From Geobacter sp. UBA698 (GTDB lineage Bacteria; Desulfobacterota; Desulfuromonadia; Geobacterales; Pseudopelobacteraceae), in assembly GCA_002298925.1 (NCBI GenBank), contig DBMM01000077.1, forward strand, positions 4,928-25,905: a stretch of DNA of 20,978 nucleotides. The letters are read 5' to 3'. The translations under genes and the position numbers were made by a program. Position 1 is the stretch's first letter. Each line of letters opens with the position of its first letter. Below, one piece after another: positions 14,275 through 20,978 of the stretch. The notes below the pieces were generated by a model. That model saw nothing but the letters and a program-made list of their open reading frames with translations, made no database searches and was not told the DNA's origin.

Positions 14275-17200
14275 GTGGAAAATGAACTAGCACAAAAGAA
14301 CCTGATAGATGTATTGGTAGTCGGTGGAGGGATCAGCGGTATTCAGGCCTCCCTTGATCTTGCCAATTCCGGTTTCAAGGTTTATCTGATCGATAAATCC
14401 CCGGCCATTGGCGGCAAGATGTCGCAGCTGGACAAGACCTTTCCCTCCAATGACTGCTCCATGTGCATTGAATCCCCCAAGTTCAATGAATGCAGCCGGC
14501 ATCCCAACATCAGCATCATGACCTACACCGAAGTTGGCGCCGTCAAAGGCAAACCGGGCAACTTCAAGGTAACCCTGGTCAAGAAACCGCGCTACGTTGT
14601 CGAGAGCAAATGCACCGGCTGCAATATCTGCGCGGAATACTGTCCGGTCAAGGTGCCTGACCAATACAATCAGAACCTGTCCACCAACAAAGCCATCCAC
14701 ATCTATTTCTCCCAGGCGTTGCCGCTGATCCCCTATATCGATCCCAAGACCTGTCTCTACCTCAAAGACGGCTCCTGCGCCATCTGCGAAGGAGTCTGCA
14801 AACCCAGAGCCATCGACCTGCATCAGGAAGAAGAGGAAATCGAGGTCGAGGTCGGGGCAATCGTGCTCTCCCCCGGCTTTGAGACCTTTGATCCCAAACT
14901 CAGGACCGACTTCGGTTACGGCGTAATGGAGAACGTGGTCACCAGTCTCGACTACGAGCGGATCCTCTGCTCCACCGGTCCCTACGAGGGGACCATCAGA
15001 CGTCCCTCCGACAAGAAACACCCCGAGAAAATCGCCTGGATCCAGTGCGTCGGCTCCCGCCAGGTCACCCCCGGCGGCAACAGCTACTGTTCGGCCGTCT
15101 GCTGCGCCTACACCCAGAAACAGGTCATACTGACCAAAGACCATGACGCCGGCATGGAAGCCACCATATTCCATAACGACATCCGTGCCTTCGGTAAGGA
15201 CTTCGAGCGCTTCTACCAGCGGGCTGAAAAACTCCCCGACGTCAGATTCATCCGGAGCTACGTCTCGGTCGGCAAAGAAATCCCGGACAGCAAAAACGTA
15301 ACCATCCGCTACTCGACACCCGATGAGGGCGTAAAAGAAGAAGAATTCGACATGGTCGTCCTTTCGGTCGGCCTGAATCCCCCCTCCGACGTCCAGGGAC
15401 TGGCCACCACCTTCGGCATCGAGCTGAACGAGCATGGCTTCTGCAAAACCAAACCGTCCAATGCCATTGAAACCAGCCGTCCCGGCATCTTTGTCAGCGG
15501 CGCCTTCATCGGACCTGTTGACATCCCGGAATCGGTCGTGGCCGCCAGCGGCGCCAACGCCCTCTGCAGCGAACTGCTCTCCTACCGGCGCGGAGACCTG
15601 TCCCGGGAGCGGGAATACCCCGAGGAGAAGGACGTCTCGGAAGAAGACATCCGCATCGGGGTCGTCACCTGCCTGTGCGGCGCCAACATCGGTAGGGTGG
15701 TCGACACCCCCTCCGTCGCCGCCTACGCCGCCACCCTGCCGGGCGTGGTCTACTCCGAGGAGAACCTGTTTGCCTGTTCCACGGAAAACGCCCAGCTGAT
15801 CGCGGACGCCATCGTCAAACACAACCTGAACCGGGTGGTGCTGGCCGCCTGCACACCAAGAACCCACGAGCCGCTCTTCCGGGACACTTGCCGCGAGGCC
15901 GGCCTCAACCAGTACTTCTTCGAATTCGCCAATATCCGCGAGCATTGTTCCTGGGTCCACTCCAAAGACAAGGAAGGCGCCACCCAAAAGGCCAAGGACA
16001 TCATCCGGATGTCAGTGGCGCGTGCTGCCCATCTGGAACCGCTGGAGGAATTCCAGCTGCCGGTCAACCCGGCGGTGCTGGTGATCGGCGGCGGCCTGGC
16101 CGGCATGACCAGCGCCCTGAGCATGGCCAATATCGGCTTTGAAGTCTACCTGCTCGAAAAAAGCAGCGACCTGGGGGGCATGGCGCGCAGAATCCACTAC
16201 ACCATTGACGGCTTTGATGTTCAGCCCTATCTGGTCGACCTGGTCAGTAAGGTCTACCGTCATCCTTCAATTCATGTCTACCTGGATGCAATCATCACGG
16301 AAGCTTCAGGTTATGTCGGGAACTTTACCACCACGGTCAAGACCGAAGGCCAGGTTAAAGTCATTGACCACGGAGCCGCCATTATTGCCACCGGCGCTGA
16401 AGAATACAAACCGACGGAATATCTGTACGGGACAGATGACAAGGTACTGACCTCGCTGGAGCTTGAGGATCACATTGTCAGACGGGATGAGAAGGTCGTC
16501 AACTCCCAGAGCCTGGTAATGATCCAATGCGTCGGCTGCCGGCAGGCGGATAGGAACTACTGCAGCCGGGTCTGCTGCAACCAGTCCATCAAGAACGCCT
16601 TGAAAATGAGGGAAATGAACCCCGAAATGGATATCTACATCCTGTTCCGGGATATGCGGACCTATGGTCTGAAAGAAGACTACTACCGCGAAGCCTCAAG
16701 CAAAGATATAAAGTTTATCCGTTATGAAGCGACCGACAAGCCGCTGGTGGAAGCGGCCACGGAAGGGGGCCAGCCGATAATCAGGGTCACGGTAACGGAC
16801 CCCATCCTGGGGCAGAAACTTGCCATCGATGCCGATCTGCTTGTCCTGGCGGCGGCGATTATTCCTTCGCCGTCAACCCAGGGGATTGCCAAACTGTTCA
16901 AGACCGCCACGAGCCCTGACGGCTTCTTCCAGGAAGCCCATGTCAAACTCCGGCCGGTTGATTTTGCTGCCGATGGAGTCTTCCTGTGCGGACTGGCGCA
17001 CTATCCGAAACATATAACGGAGACGATCAGCCAGGCTTACGGCGCTGCCGGTCGGGCGATAAACCTGCTCTCCAAGGATACCGTCACCGCCTCAGGTGCA
17101 GTCTGCGAAGTGGAAGAGGAAGATTGCGTGTCGTGCGGTGCATGTATTACCTGCTGTGCCTATGGTGCCATTGAGTTTAAGGATACGCCCCGCGGTAAAA

Positions 17201-17388
17201 AAGCCACGGTAAACCCGGTCCTCTGCAAGGGGGACGGCCTCTGCAACGCCAAGTGCCCGACCCAGGCCATCAAGTTGAAGCACTATACCGATGACGAGAT
17301 CTTCTCACAGATCGATGCTTCGGTTCCGGATGACGAGCGGCCCCACTGCCCGGGGGCAGCGGATTGTGGATCAGGGTGCAAGAAGTAG
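14275..17388 (+). CDS. bamE: BamE, double HdrA-like electron-bifurcating flavoprotein
   Basis: Large flavin/Fe-S protein, 1037 residues, built from two HdrA-like halves. Half 1 has the FAD loop GGGISG (17-22), the HdrA block NDCSMC (59-64), and cluster motifs Cys113/116/119/123 (CTGCNIC...CP) and Cys160/168/171/175. HdrA cysteine blocks CVGSRQ...YCSAVCCAYTQ follow. Half 2 has GGGLAG (605-610) and a second CVGCRQ...YCSRVCCNQ block. The C-terminus carries two ferredoxin motifs, one from Cys951 (CVSCGACITCC) and one from Cys984 (CKGDGLCNAKC), then a short Cys-rich tail. HdrA-type FAD is the bifurcating site in methanogen complexes; the same role is proposed for Bam complexes. Start is GTG with AAGGA 9 bases upstream; the next in-frame ATG is inside the FAD domain. 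No in-frame TGA is seen, so it is not a selenoprotein. Confidence 0.92.
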   Translation: MENELAQKNLIDVLVVGGGISGIQASLDLANSGFKVYLIDKSPAIGGKMSQLDKTFPSNDCSMCIESPKFNECSRHPNISIMTYTEVGAVKGKPGNFKVTLVKKPRYVVESKCTGCNICAEYCPVKVPDQYNQNLSTNKAIHIYFSQALPLIPYIDPKTCLYLKDGSCAICEGVCKPRAIDLHQEEEEIEVEVGAIVLSPGFETFDPKLRTDFGYGVMENVVTSLDYERILCSTGPYEGTIRRPSDKKHPEKIAWIQCVGSRQVTPGGNSYCSAVCCAYTQKQVILTKDHDAGMEATIFHNDIRAFGKDFERFYQRAEKLPDVRFIRSYVSVGKEIPDSKNVTIRYSTPDEGVKEEEFDMVVLSVGLNPPSDVQGLATTFGIELNEHGFCKTKPSNAIETSRPGIFVSGAFIGPVDIPESVVAASGANALCSELLSYRRGDLSREREYPEEKDVSEEDIRIGVVTCLCGANIGRVVDTPSVAAYAATLPGVVYSEENLFACSTENAQLIADAIVKHNLNRVVLAACTPRTHEPLFRDTCREAGLNQYFFEFANIREHCSWVHSKDKEGATQKAKDIIRMSVARAAHLEPLEEFQLPVNPAVLVIGGGLAGMTSALSMANIGFEVYLLEKSSDLGGMARRIHYTIDGFDVQPYLVDLVSKVYRHPSIHVYLDAIITEASGYVGNFTTTVKTEGQVKVIDHGAAIIATGAEEYKPTEYLYGTDDKVLTSLELEDHIVRRDEKVVNSQSLVMIQCVGCRQADRNYCSRVCCNQSIKNALKMREMNPEMDIYILFRDMRTYGLKEDYYREASSKDIKFIRYEATDKPLVEAATEGGQPIIRVTVTDPILGQKLAIDADLLVLAAAIIPSPSTQGIAKLFKTATSPDGFFQEAHVKLRPVDFAADGVFLCGLAHYPKHITETISQAYGAAGRAINLLSKDTVTASGAVCEVEEEDCVSCGACITCCAYGAIEFKDTPRGKKATVNPVLCKGDGLCNAKCPTQAIKLKHYTDDEIFSQIDASVPDDERPHCPGAADCGSGCKK

Positions 17389-17423
17389 AAGGTTACGTTC
17401 CCATGCAGTTCAATAAATGAGCA

Positions 17424-17442
17424 AAGCCGTTGAGATCGGCTT
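17424..17442 (+). promoter_or_regulatory. Hairpin next to bamF ribosome site
   Basis: AAGCCG (17424-17429), loop TTGAGAT, CGGCTT (17437-17442) form a perfect 6-bp hairpin ending two bases before the ribosome site AAAGGAG (17445-17451) of the selenoprotein gene. It could affect initiation or mRNA processing between bamE and bamF. No T-run, so not a terminator. Confidence 0.35.
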
Positions 17443-17459
17443 GGAAAGGAGTTGACACA

Positions 17460-18227
17460 ATGAGTTCAGAACTTGAGCATAAACCAAGAGTAATCGGTTT
17501 CTTGTGTACATGGTGAGCGTACGCTGCGGCGGACCTGGCTGGAGTTTCCAGACTACAATATACAACTGAAACAAAGATTATTCGCGTGATGTGTTCCGGC
17601 AGGGTCGATATGGCCTTTGTCCTGAGGGCCTTTGCAAATGGAGCCGACGGGGTATTTATCGGCGGGTGCTGGCTTGGTGAATGTCATTATGTCACCGAAG
17701 GGAATTACGATGCACTCAGCATGATGCATCTCTCCCGGAAAGTACTCGAACAGGTCGGAATCAATCCTCAGCGCTTGCGGCTCGAATGGATTGCCGGCTC
17801 GGAAGGGATGCGCTACGCCGAGGTCATGAACGATTTCGGCAGAAAACTGAAAGAGCTGGGGCCGATCGGCGTCGCGGAAGGCATCAGTAAAGACGGCTTG
17901 AAGCTCAAATTCCAGGCCGTCAAAAAAATCCTCCCCTTCCTGAAGCTGGTGGAACGGGAGCGCCTGCGAGTCCGCTTTAAAACGGAAGAAGAATATAACC
18001 AGTACTTCAGCAGTGACGAAGTCAACAAATTGATCAGCGAACTGGTGGCCGACAAACTGGCAATCAGTCAGATCACCACGCTCCTGGGGGAAAAACCGCT
18101 TTCGACCAGGGAAATATCCGAGATACTGCATCTGGAAGCGTCGGATGTCGCCCGGTACCTCAACAGTACCGCCCGGCAGGGTCTGGTCCGCTACGACACG
18201 AGTCATAAACAGTACGCCATCGCCTGA
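17460..18227 (+). CDS. bamF: BamF, selenocysteine-containing MvhD-like protein
   Basis: Electron-transfer subunit of the MvhD/FrhD family, 255 residues if TGA 17514-17516 is read as selenocysteine (residue 19). The ATG at 17460 has a strong AAAGGAG 8 bases upstream. The translation before the TGA (RVIGFLCTW) runs directly into family sequence after it (AYAAADLAGVSRLQY). The usual motif is C-x-x-C followed by ADLAG, so Sec replaces the second Cys. Other ligands are Cys45 (RVMCSGRVD), Cys70 and Cys75 (GGCWLGEC), suiting a [2Fe-2S] site. The MvhD domain ends near residue 145; the C-terminus (about 200-255) looks like a winged helix (STREISEILHLEASDVARYL). BamF is known as a selenoprotein in G. 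metallireducens. A caller treating TGA as stop would start near 17586-17588 and lose the first 42 residues. Host SelABC and tRNA-Sec must lie elsewhere. Confidence 0.93.
17514..17555 (+). promoter_or_regulatory. UGA(Sec) codon with SECIS-like hairpin
   Basis: Bacterial selenocysteine insertion needs a hairpin just after the UGA. Here CTGGA (17539-17543), loop GTT (17544-17546), TCCAG (17547-17551) form a perfect 5-bp stem. The lower stem T36-A55, G37-T54, G38-C53 (17536-17555) can extend it, with A17552 bulged. The loop starts 27 bases after the UGA, inside the usual 16-37 range, and its first base is G, as bacterial SECIS loops require. Confidence 0.75.
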
Positions 18228-18236
18228 AGTAACTCT

Positions 18237-18311
18237 AACCCCCCCTCGATCCCCCCTTATCAGGGGGGAAGCCGGTAAGCCTCCCCTGACAAGGGGAGGC
18301 TTGGAGGGGTT
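18237..18311. repeat. Nested palindromic repeat (REP-like) between bamF and bamG
   Basis: Two adjacent GC-rich hairpins lie inside an outer inverted repeat. Hairpin 1 is CCCCCCT (18251-18257), loop TATC, AGGGGGG (18262-18268). Hairpin 2 is AAGCCTCCCCT (18277-18287), loop GACA, AGGGGAGGCTT (18292-18302), a perfect 11-bp stem. The outer arms are AACCCC (18237-18242) and GGGGTT (18306-18311). The layout matches dispersed palindromic elements common in Geobacter and cyanobacterial intergenic DNA (from general memory). It sits inside an operon, where it could protect or separate transcript segments; no T-run follows, so it is unlikely to terminate fully. Confidence 0.75.
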
Positions 18312-18344
18312 TGATGCAAAAGAATATGAGTGAATGGGACAGAC

Positions 18345-18797
18345 ATGGATAACAACACGATAGATCAGATAATTGATAAACACGGCAGCGAGGCCAGCTC
18401 ACTCATTCAGATACTGCTTGAGATCCAGAGTGAAAACCACTGGCTTCCCAGGGAAGTGCTGGACAGGGTCAGCGAGAAACTGGCCGTACCCATGAGCAAG
18501 ATCCAGCACATCACCACATTCTATAAGTCCTTCAGTCTGGTTCCCCGGGGGCGGCACGAAGTGCACATCTGCATGGGTACCGCCTGCCATGTACGCGGAG
18601 CCCAGCGGGTCCTGGACATAGTTCAGGAACAGATCGGCATCAAGCCGGGTGAAACCGACGTTGATCTGAAATTCACCCTGGAAACCGTCAACTGTCTGGG
18701 GTGCTGTGCACTCGGACCGGTCATGGTCGTCGATGGCGAATATCACGGTAACATCGTGCCGTCCCAGATCGAAGCTACCTTGAAAAACTACGAGTAA
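18345..18797 (+). CDS. bamG: BamG, NuoE-like [2Fe-2S] subunit
   Basis: Thioredoxin-fold [2Fe-2S] protein like the 24-kDa subunit of complex I, 150 residues from ATG 18345. The helical N-terminal part (LIQILLEIQSENHWLPREVL) and HITTFYKSFSLVPRGRH are typical of NuoE/HoxE. Cluster ligands are Cys76-x4-Cys81 (CMGTAC) and Cys117-x3-Cys121 (CLGCC). With BamH and BamI it would form the NAD(P)H-linked diaphorase-like module. Start choice is uncertain: GTG at 18330 adds five residues, but only the ATG has a purine stretch (GGGA) at about 5 bases. It follows the palindromic repeat and is 11 bases before bamH. Confidence 0.9.
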   Translation: MDNNTIDQIIDKHGSEASSLIQILLEIQSENHWLPREVLDRVSEKLAVPMSKIQHITTFYKSFSLVPRGRHEVHICMGTACHVRGAQRVLDIVQEQIGIKPGETDVDLKFTLETVNCLGCCALGPVMVVDGEYHGNIVPSQIEATLKNYE

Positions 18798-18808
18798 GGG
18801 TAATATAT

Positions 18809-20737
18809 ATGCCAAGGATAAACAGCTCTGCCGAACTGGAAGAAATACGGAAGGATATCTTGTCGTCACGGGATCCGAACAAGCCTTGCATCACGCTCTG
18901 TTCCGGTTCCGCCTGTCAGGCCACCCACTGCCGACAGGTTGCTGCCGCCCTGGAACAGGAGATCGAAAAGCACGGCTTACAGGACCGGGTCCATATCCGC
19001 AAAACCGGTTGCCATGGCTTCTGCGAGAAAGGGCCGATCATGGTCCTGTATCCCGAGGGGATCTGTTATCTCCAGGTAAAGCCGCAAGACATTCCCGAAA
19101 TCGTCAGCGAGACCCTGCTGGCGAAAAAGGTAGTCGAGCGTCTGGTGTATGTCGACCCGACCAGTGGTGAGAAGATCACCCATGAAGACGAGATCCCCTT
19201 TTACAAGAACCAGCAACGTCTGGTGCTGGGTCCCAATACCAAAATCGACCCCAAAAACCTGGAGGACTACCTGGCCGTGGGCGGCTATCAGGCCCTGGAC
19301 AAAGTATTGTCCACAATGACTCCGGAAGAGGTGATCACCGAAGTTAAGGCCGCCAGCCTGAGAGGGCGGGGAGGCGGGGGCTTCCCGGCCGGCATCAAAT
19401 GGGAAGCGTGCCGCAACGCACCGGGTGATACAAAATACGTCATCGTCAACTGCGACGAAGGCGACCCGGGCGCCTACATGGACCGCTCCCTGATGGAAGG
19501 CAACCCGTTCTGCGTACTGGAAGGACTGCTGATCGGCGCCTATGCCATCGGTGCCCACGAAGGCTATATCTACGTCCGCCAGGAATATCCCTTGGCAGTG
19601 GAAAACGTCACCTTCGCCATCAAAAAGGCCGAGGAATTCGGCCTGCTGGGGAAAAACATCCTCGGCTCCGGATACGACTTCACCATCAAGGTCCATATGG
19701 GCGCCGGCGCCTTCGTCTGCGGCGAGGAAACCGCCCTGATCCACTCGCTGGAGGGCAAAGTCGGCGAACCCAAGGCCAGGCCGCCCTATCCGGCCGTCAG
19801 GGGACTGTGGGGCAAGCCCACCAACATCAACAACGTCGAGACCTGGGCCAATATCCCCCTGGTCATCAACAAAGGGGCCGCCGCCTTCACCTCCATCGGC
19901 ACCGAGGGAAGCAAAGGCACCAAGATCTTCTCGCTGGTCGGCAAGGTCAACAACACCGGTCTGGTGGAAGTCCCCATGGGCGTGACCCTGCGGGACATCG
20001 TCTACAAGGTGGGGGGGGGCATCCCCGGCAACAAGCAGTTCAAAGCCGTACAGACCGGTGGTCCGGCCGGCGGCTGCATGCCCGAATCCCTGCTGGACAT
20101 GGAAGTCGACTTCGATCAACTCACCAAGGCCGGCTCGATGATGGGTTCCGGCGGGATGATCGTCCTGGATGAAGAGACCTGCATGGTGGACTTCGCCCGC
20201 TACTTCCTGAACTTCCTGGCCGACGAATCCTGCGGCAAATGCGTCCCCTGCCGTGAAGGGGTCAAGCAGATGCTCAAGATCCTGACCAGAATCACCCAGG
20301 GCAAGGGGAGGGAGGGTGACCTGGAACTGCTGGAAGAGCTGGCCGAAGTTGCCAGCAGCTCGGCACTGTGCGCCCTGGGCAAGGGCGCCCCCAATCCGGT
20401 CCTGAGCACCCTGCGTCACTTCCGAAGCGAATACGAGGCCCACATCAATCACGGCAAGTGCCCGGCCTACACCTGCAAGGAGCTGATCTCCTACTACATC
20501 GATCCGGAGAAATGCCAGGCCTGTACCAACTGCGCCAGGAAATGTCCGGCCGAGGCCATCGACGGCGGCAAAAACCTGGTGCATATAGTCATCCAGGAGA
20601 AATGCACCAAGTGCGGCTCCTGCCTTGAGGCCTGCCCGGCCAAATTTGGTGCGGTGAGGAAGATATCCGGCGAGCCGATTCCGGCTCCCATTCCTGAAGA
20701 AGCACGGACTATCGTCAGAAAGAGCAAACAACCATGA
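18809..20737 (+). CDS. bamH: BamH, NuoF-like FMN/NADH-binding iron-sulfur subunit
   Basis: Flavoprotein of 642 residues, longer than E. coli NuoF because of extra domains at both ends, as in HndC/HydB-type diaphorases. The N-terminal thioredoxin-like [2Fe-2S] domain has Cys31, Cys36, Cys68 and Cys72. The NADH/FMN core has RGRGGGGFPAG from about 185, CDEGDPGAYMDR from 215, and GAGAFVCGEETALIHSLEG. The NuoF [4Fe-4S] ligands are Cys475/478/481 (CGKCVPC) and Cys521. The C-terminus adds two ferredoxin motifs at Cys569/572/575/579 and Cys599/602/605/609. AAGGG lies about 8 bases before the ATG. The stop overlaps bamI (ATGA). It is the likely entry or exit point for NAD(P)H electrons. A run of nine G (20011-20019) inside the SLBB-like region is worth checking for sequencing error, but the frame through it is intact. 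Confidence 0.93.
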   Translation: MPRINSSAELEEIRKDILSSRDPNKPCITLCSGSACQATHCRQVAAALEQEIEKHGLQDRVHIRKTGCHGFCEKGPIMVLYPEGICYLQVKPQDIPEIVSETLLAKKVVERLVYVDPTSGEKITHEDEIPFYKNQQRLVLGPNTKIDPKNLEDYLAVGGYQALDKVLSTMTPEEVITEVKAASLRGRGGGGFPAGIKWEACRNAPGDTKYVIVNCDEGDPGAYMDRSLMEGNPFCVLEGLLIGAYAIGAHEGYIYVRQEYPLAVENVTFAIKKAEEFGLLGKNILGSGYDFTIKVHMGAGAFVCGEETALIHSLEGKVGEPKARPPYPAVRGLWGKPTNINNVETWANIPLVINKGAAAFTSIGTEGSKGTKIFSLVGKVNNTGLVEVPMGVTLRDIVYKVGGGIPGNKQFKAVQTGGPAGGCMPESLLDMEVDFDQLTKAGSMMGSGGMIVLDEETCMVDFARYFLNFLADESCGKCVPCREGVKQMLKILTRITQGKGREGDLELLEELAEVASSSALCALGKGAPNPVLSTLRHFRSEYEAHINHGKCPAYTCKELISYYIDPEKCQACTNCARKCPAEAIDGGKNLVHIVIQEKCTKCGSCLEACPAKFGAVRKISGEPIPAPIPEEARTIVRKSKQP

Positions 20738-20978
20738 GCGAGATACTGATCCAGATAGACGGCAGAGAAGTGAAAGCAGCGGCCGGCGCAACCATCCTGG
20801 AAGCCGCCCAGAGTGTCGGCATATCCATCCCGACCCTTTGTCACCACATGAAACTGGAGCCGTACGGCGGCTGCCGGGTCTGTTCCGTGGAAGTCGACTC
20901 CCGCGGCCGGACCAGTGTCGTCGCGGCCTGTCTCTTTCCGGTAGAAGCTGACCTGGTAGTCAGAACCAGAACCAAGAA
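20734..20978 (+). CDS. bamI: BamI, NuoG-like subunit (5' part only)
   Basis: The first 81 codons of a gene that runs off the window. The ATG overlaps the bamH stop (ATGA), so the two are translationally coupled. The visible part is a plant-type [2Fe-2S] ferredoxin domain like the start of NuoG and HydA/HndD: IQIDGREVKAAAGATILEAA, then Cys36, Cys47, Cys50 and Cys66 (C-x10-C-x2-C-x15-C, with YGGCRVCSVEV). Position after NuoE- and NuoF-like genes in a bam operon supports BamI. Whether it continues as a full NuoG-like protein or is short cannot be seen. Confidence 0.85.
   Translation, partial: MSEILIQIDGREVKAAAGATILEAAQSVGISIPTLCHHMKLEPYGGCRVCSVEVDSRGRTSVVAACLFPVEADLVVRTRTK

Noticed and set aside
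17586..18227. bamF as a 213-residue protein starting at 17586-17588
   Set aside because: It drops the redox motif and ignores the strong ribosome site at 17445-17451; reading TGA as selenocysteine explains the region fully.
20011..20019. Run of nine G in bamH as a possible frameshift or phase-variation tract
   Set aside because: The frame and family motifs are continuous on both sides (KVGGGIPGNK), so there is no sign of slippage in this sequence.
14287..20791. Long minus-strand frames opposite bamE (566 codons) and bamH (604 codons)
   Set aside because: They mirror strongly coding, motif-rich genes; translations have low complexity (rich in G, D, V, F) and no recognisable domain. The same holds for minus-strand frames opposite the photolyase (2437-3294) and first bamB (5070-6077).
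1..20978. tRNA, rRNA, CRISPR arrays, insertion sequences, prophage or integrase genes
   Set aside because: None was recognised by reading; no transposase-like protein, no regular spacer repeats, no tRNA-like cloverleaf noticed. A dedicated scan was not possible.

Overview
The window looks like chromosome from an obligately anaerobic aromatic degrader of the Geobacter type (Desulfuromonadia). This rests on gene content: a nearly complete class II (ATP-independent, tungsten) benzoyl-CoA reductase locus, bamB-bamI, which is known mainly from Geobacter, sulfate reducers and Syntrophus-like bacteria. The order B-C-D-E-F-G-H-I matches my memory of Geobacter metallireducens; no search was run.

Layout. 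Bases 27-3231 hold the end of a peptide/nickel-type ABC transporter operon (two permeases) whose last gene overlaps a class II DNA photolyase gene. An IclR-family regulator follows (3270-4076). A 339-bp control region leads into a first reductase module: two tandem, translationally coupled BamB-type genes (4416-8335) and one bamC (8360-8905). A strong intrinsic terminator (9124-9158) separates this from a tandem-GNAT acetyltransferase gene (9298-10281). A second module, bamB-bamC (10496-12983), is followed by bamD, bamE, bamF, bamG, bamH and the 5' end of bamI, which runs off the window. Every protein gene recognised with confidence is on the + strand.

How the genes work together. BamB (AOR-family W-pterin subunit) with BamC (polyferredoxin) forms the ring-reducing catalytic part. 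BamD (HdrD-like), BamE (double HdrA-like flavoprotein), BamF (MvhD-like) and BamGHI (NuoEFG-like) form the cytoplasmic electron-input part, thought to drive the very low-potential reduction by flavin-based electron bifurcation. The IclR regulator and the GNAT protein are plausible controls at transcriptional and post-translational level.

Main points of interest. (1) bamF has an in-frame TGA read as selenocysteine (residue 19, motif C-T-W-U) with a SECIS-like hairpin just downstream; an automatic caller would truncate it. (2) The first BamB copy has lost the cysteine equivalent to the tungsten ligand (Ser333) and several other motifs kept by both sister copies, yet is an intact frame coupled to the second copy. 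(3) The promoters of the first bamB, the GNAT gene and the third bamB share the same two boxes at exactly the same spacing, suggesting one regulon. (4) An IclR-box-like palindrome lies between the IclR gene and the first bamB. (5) A nested palindromic repeat lies between bamF and bamG.
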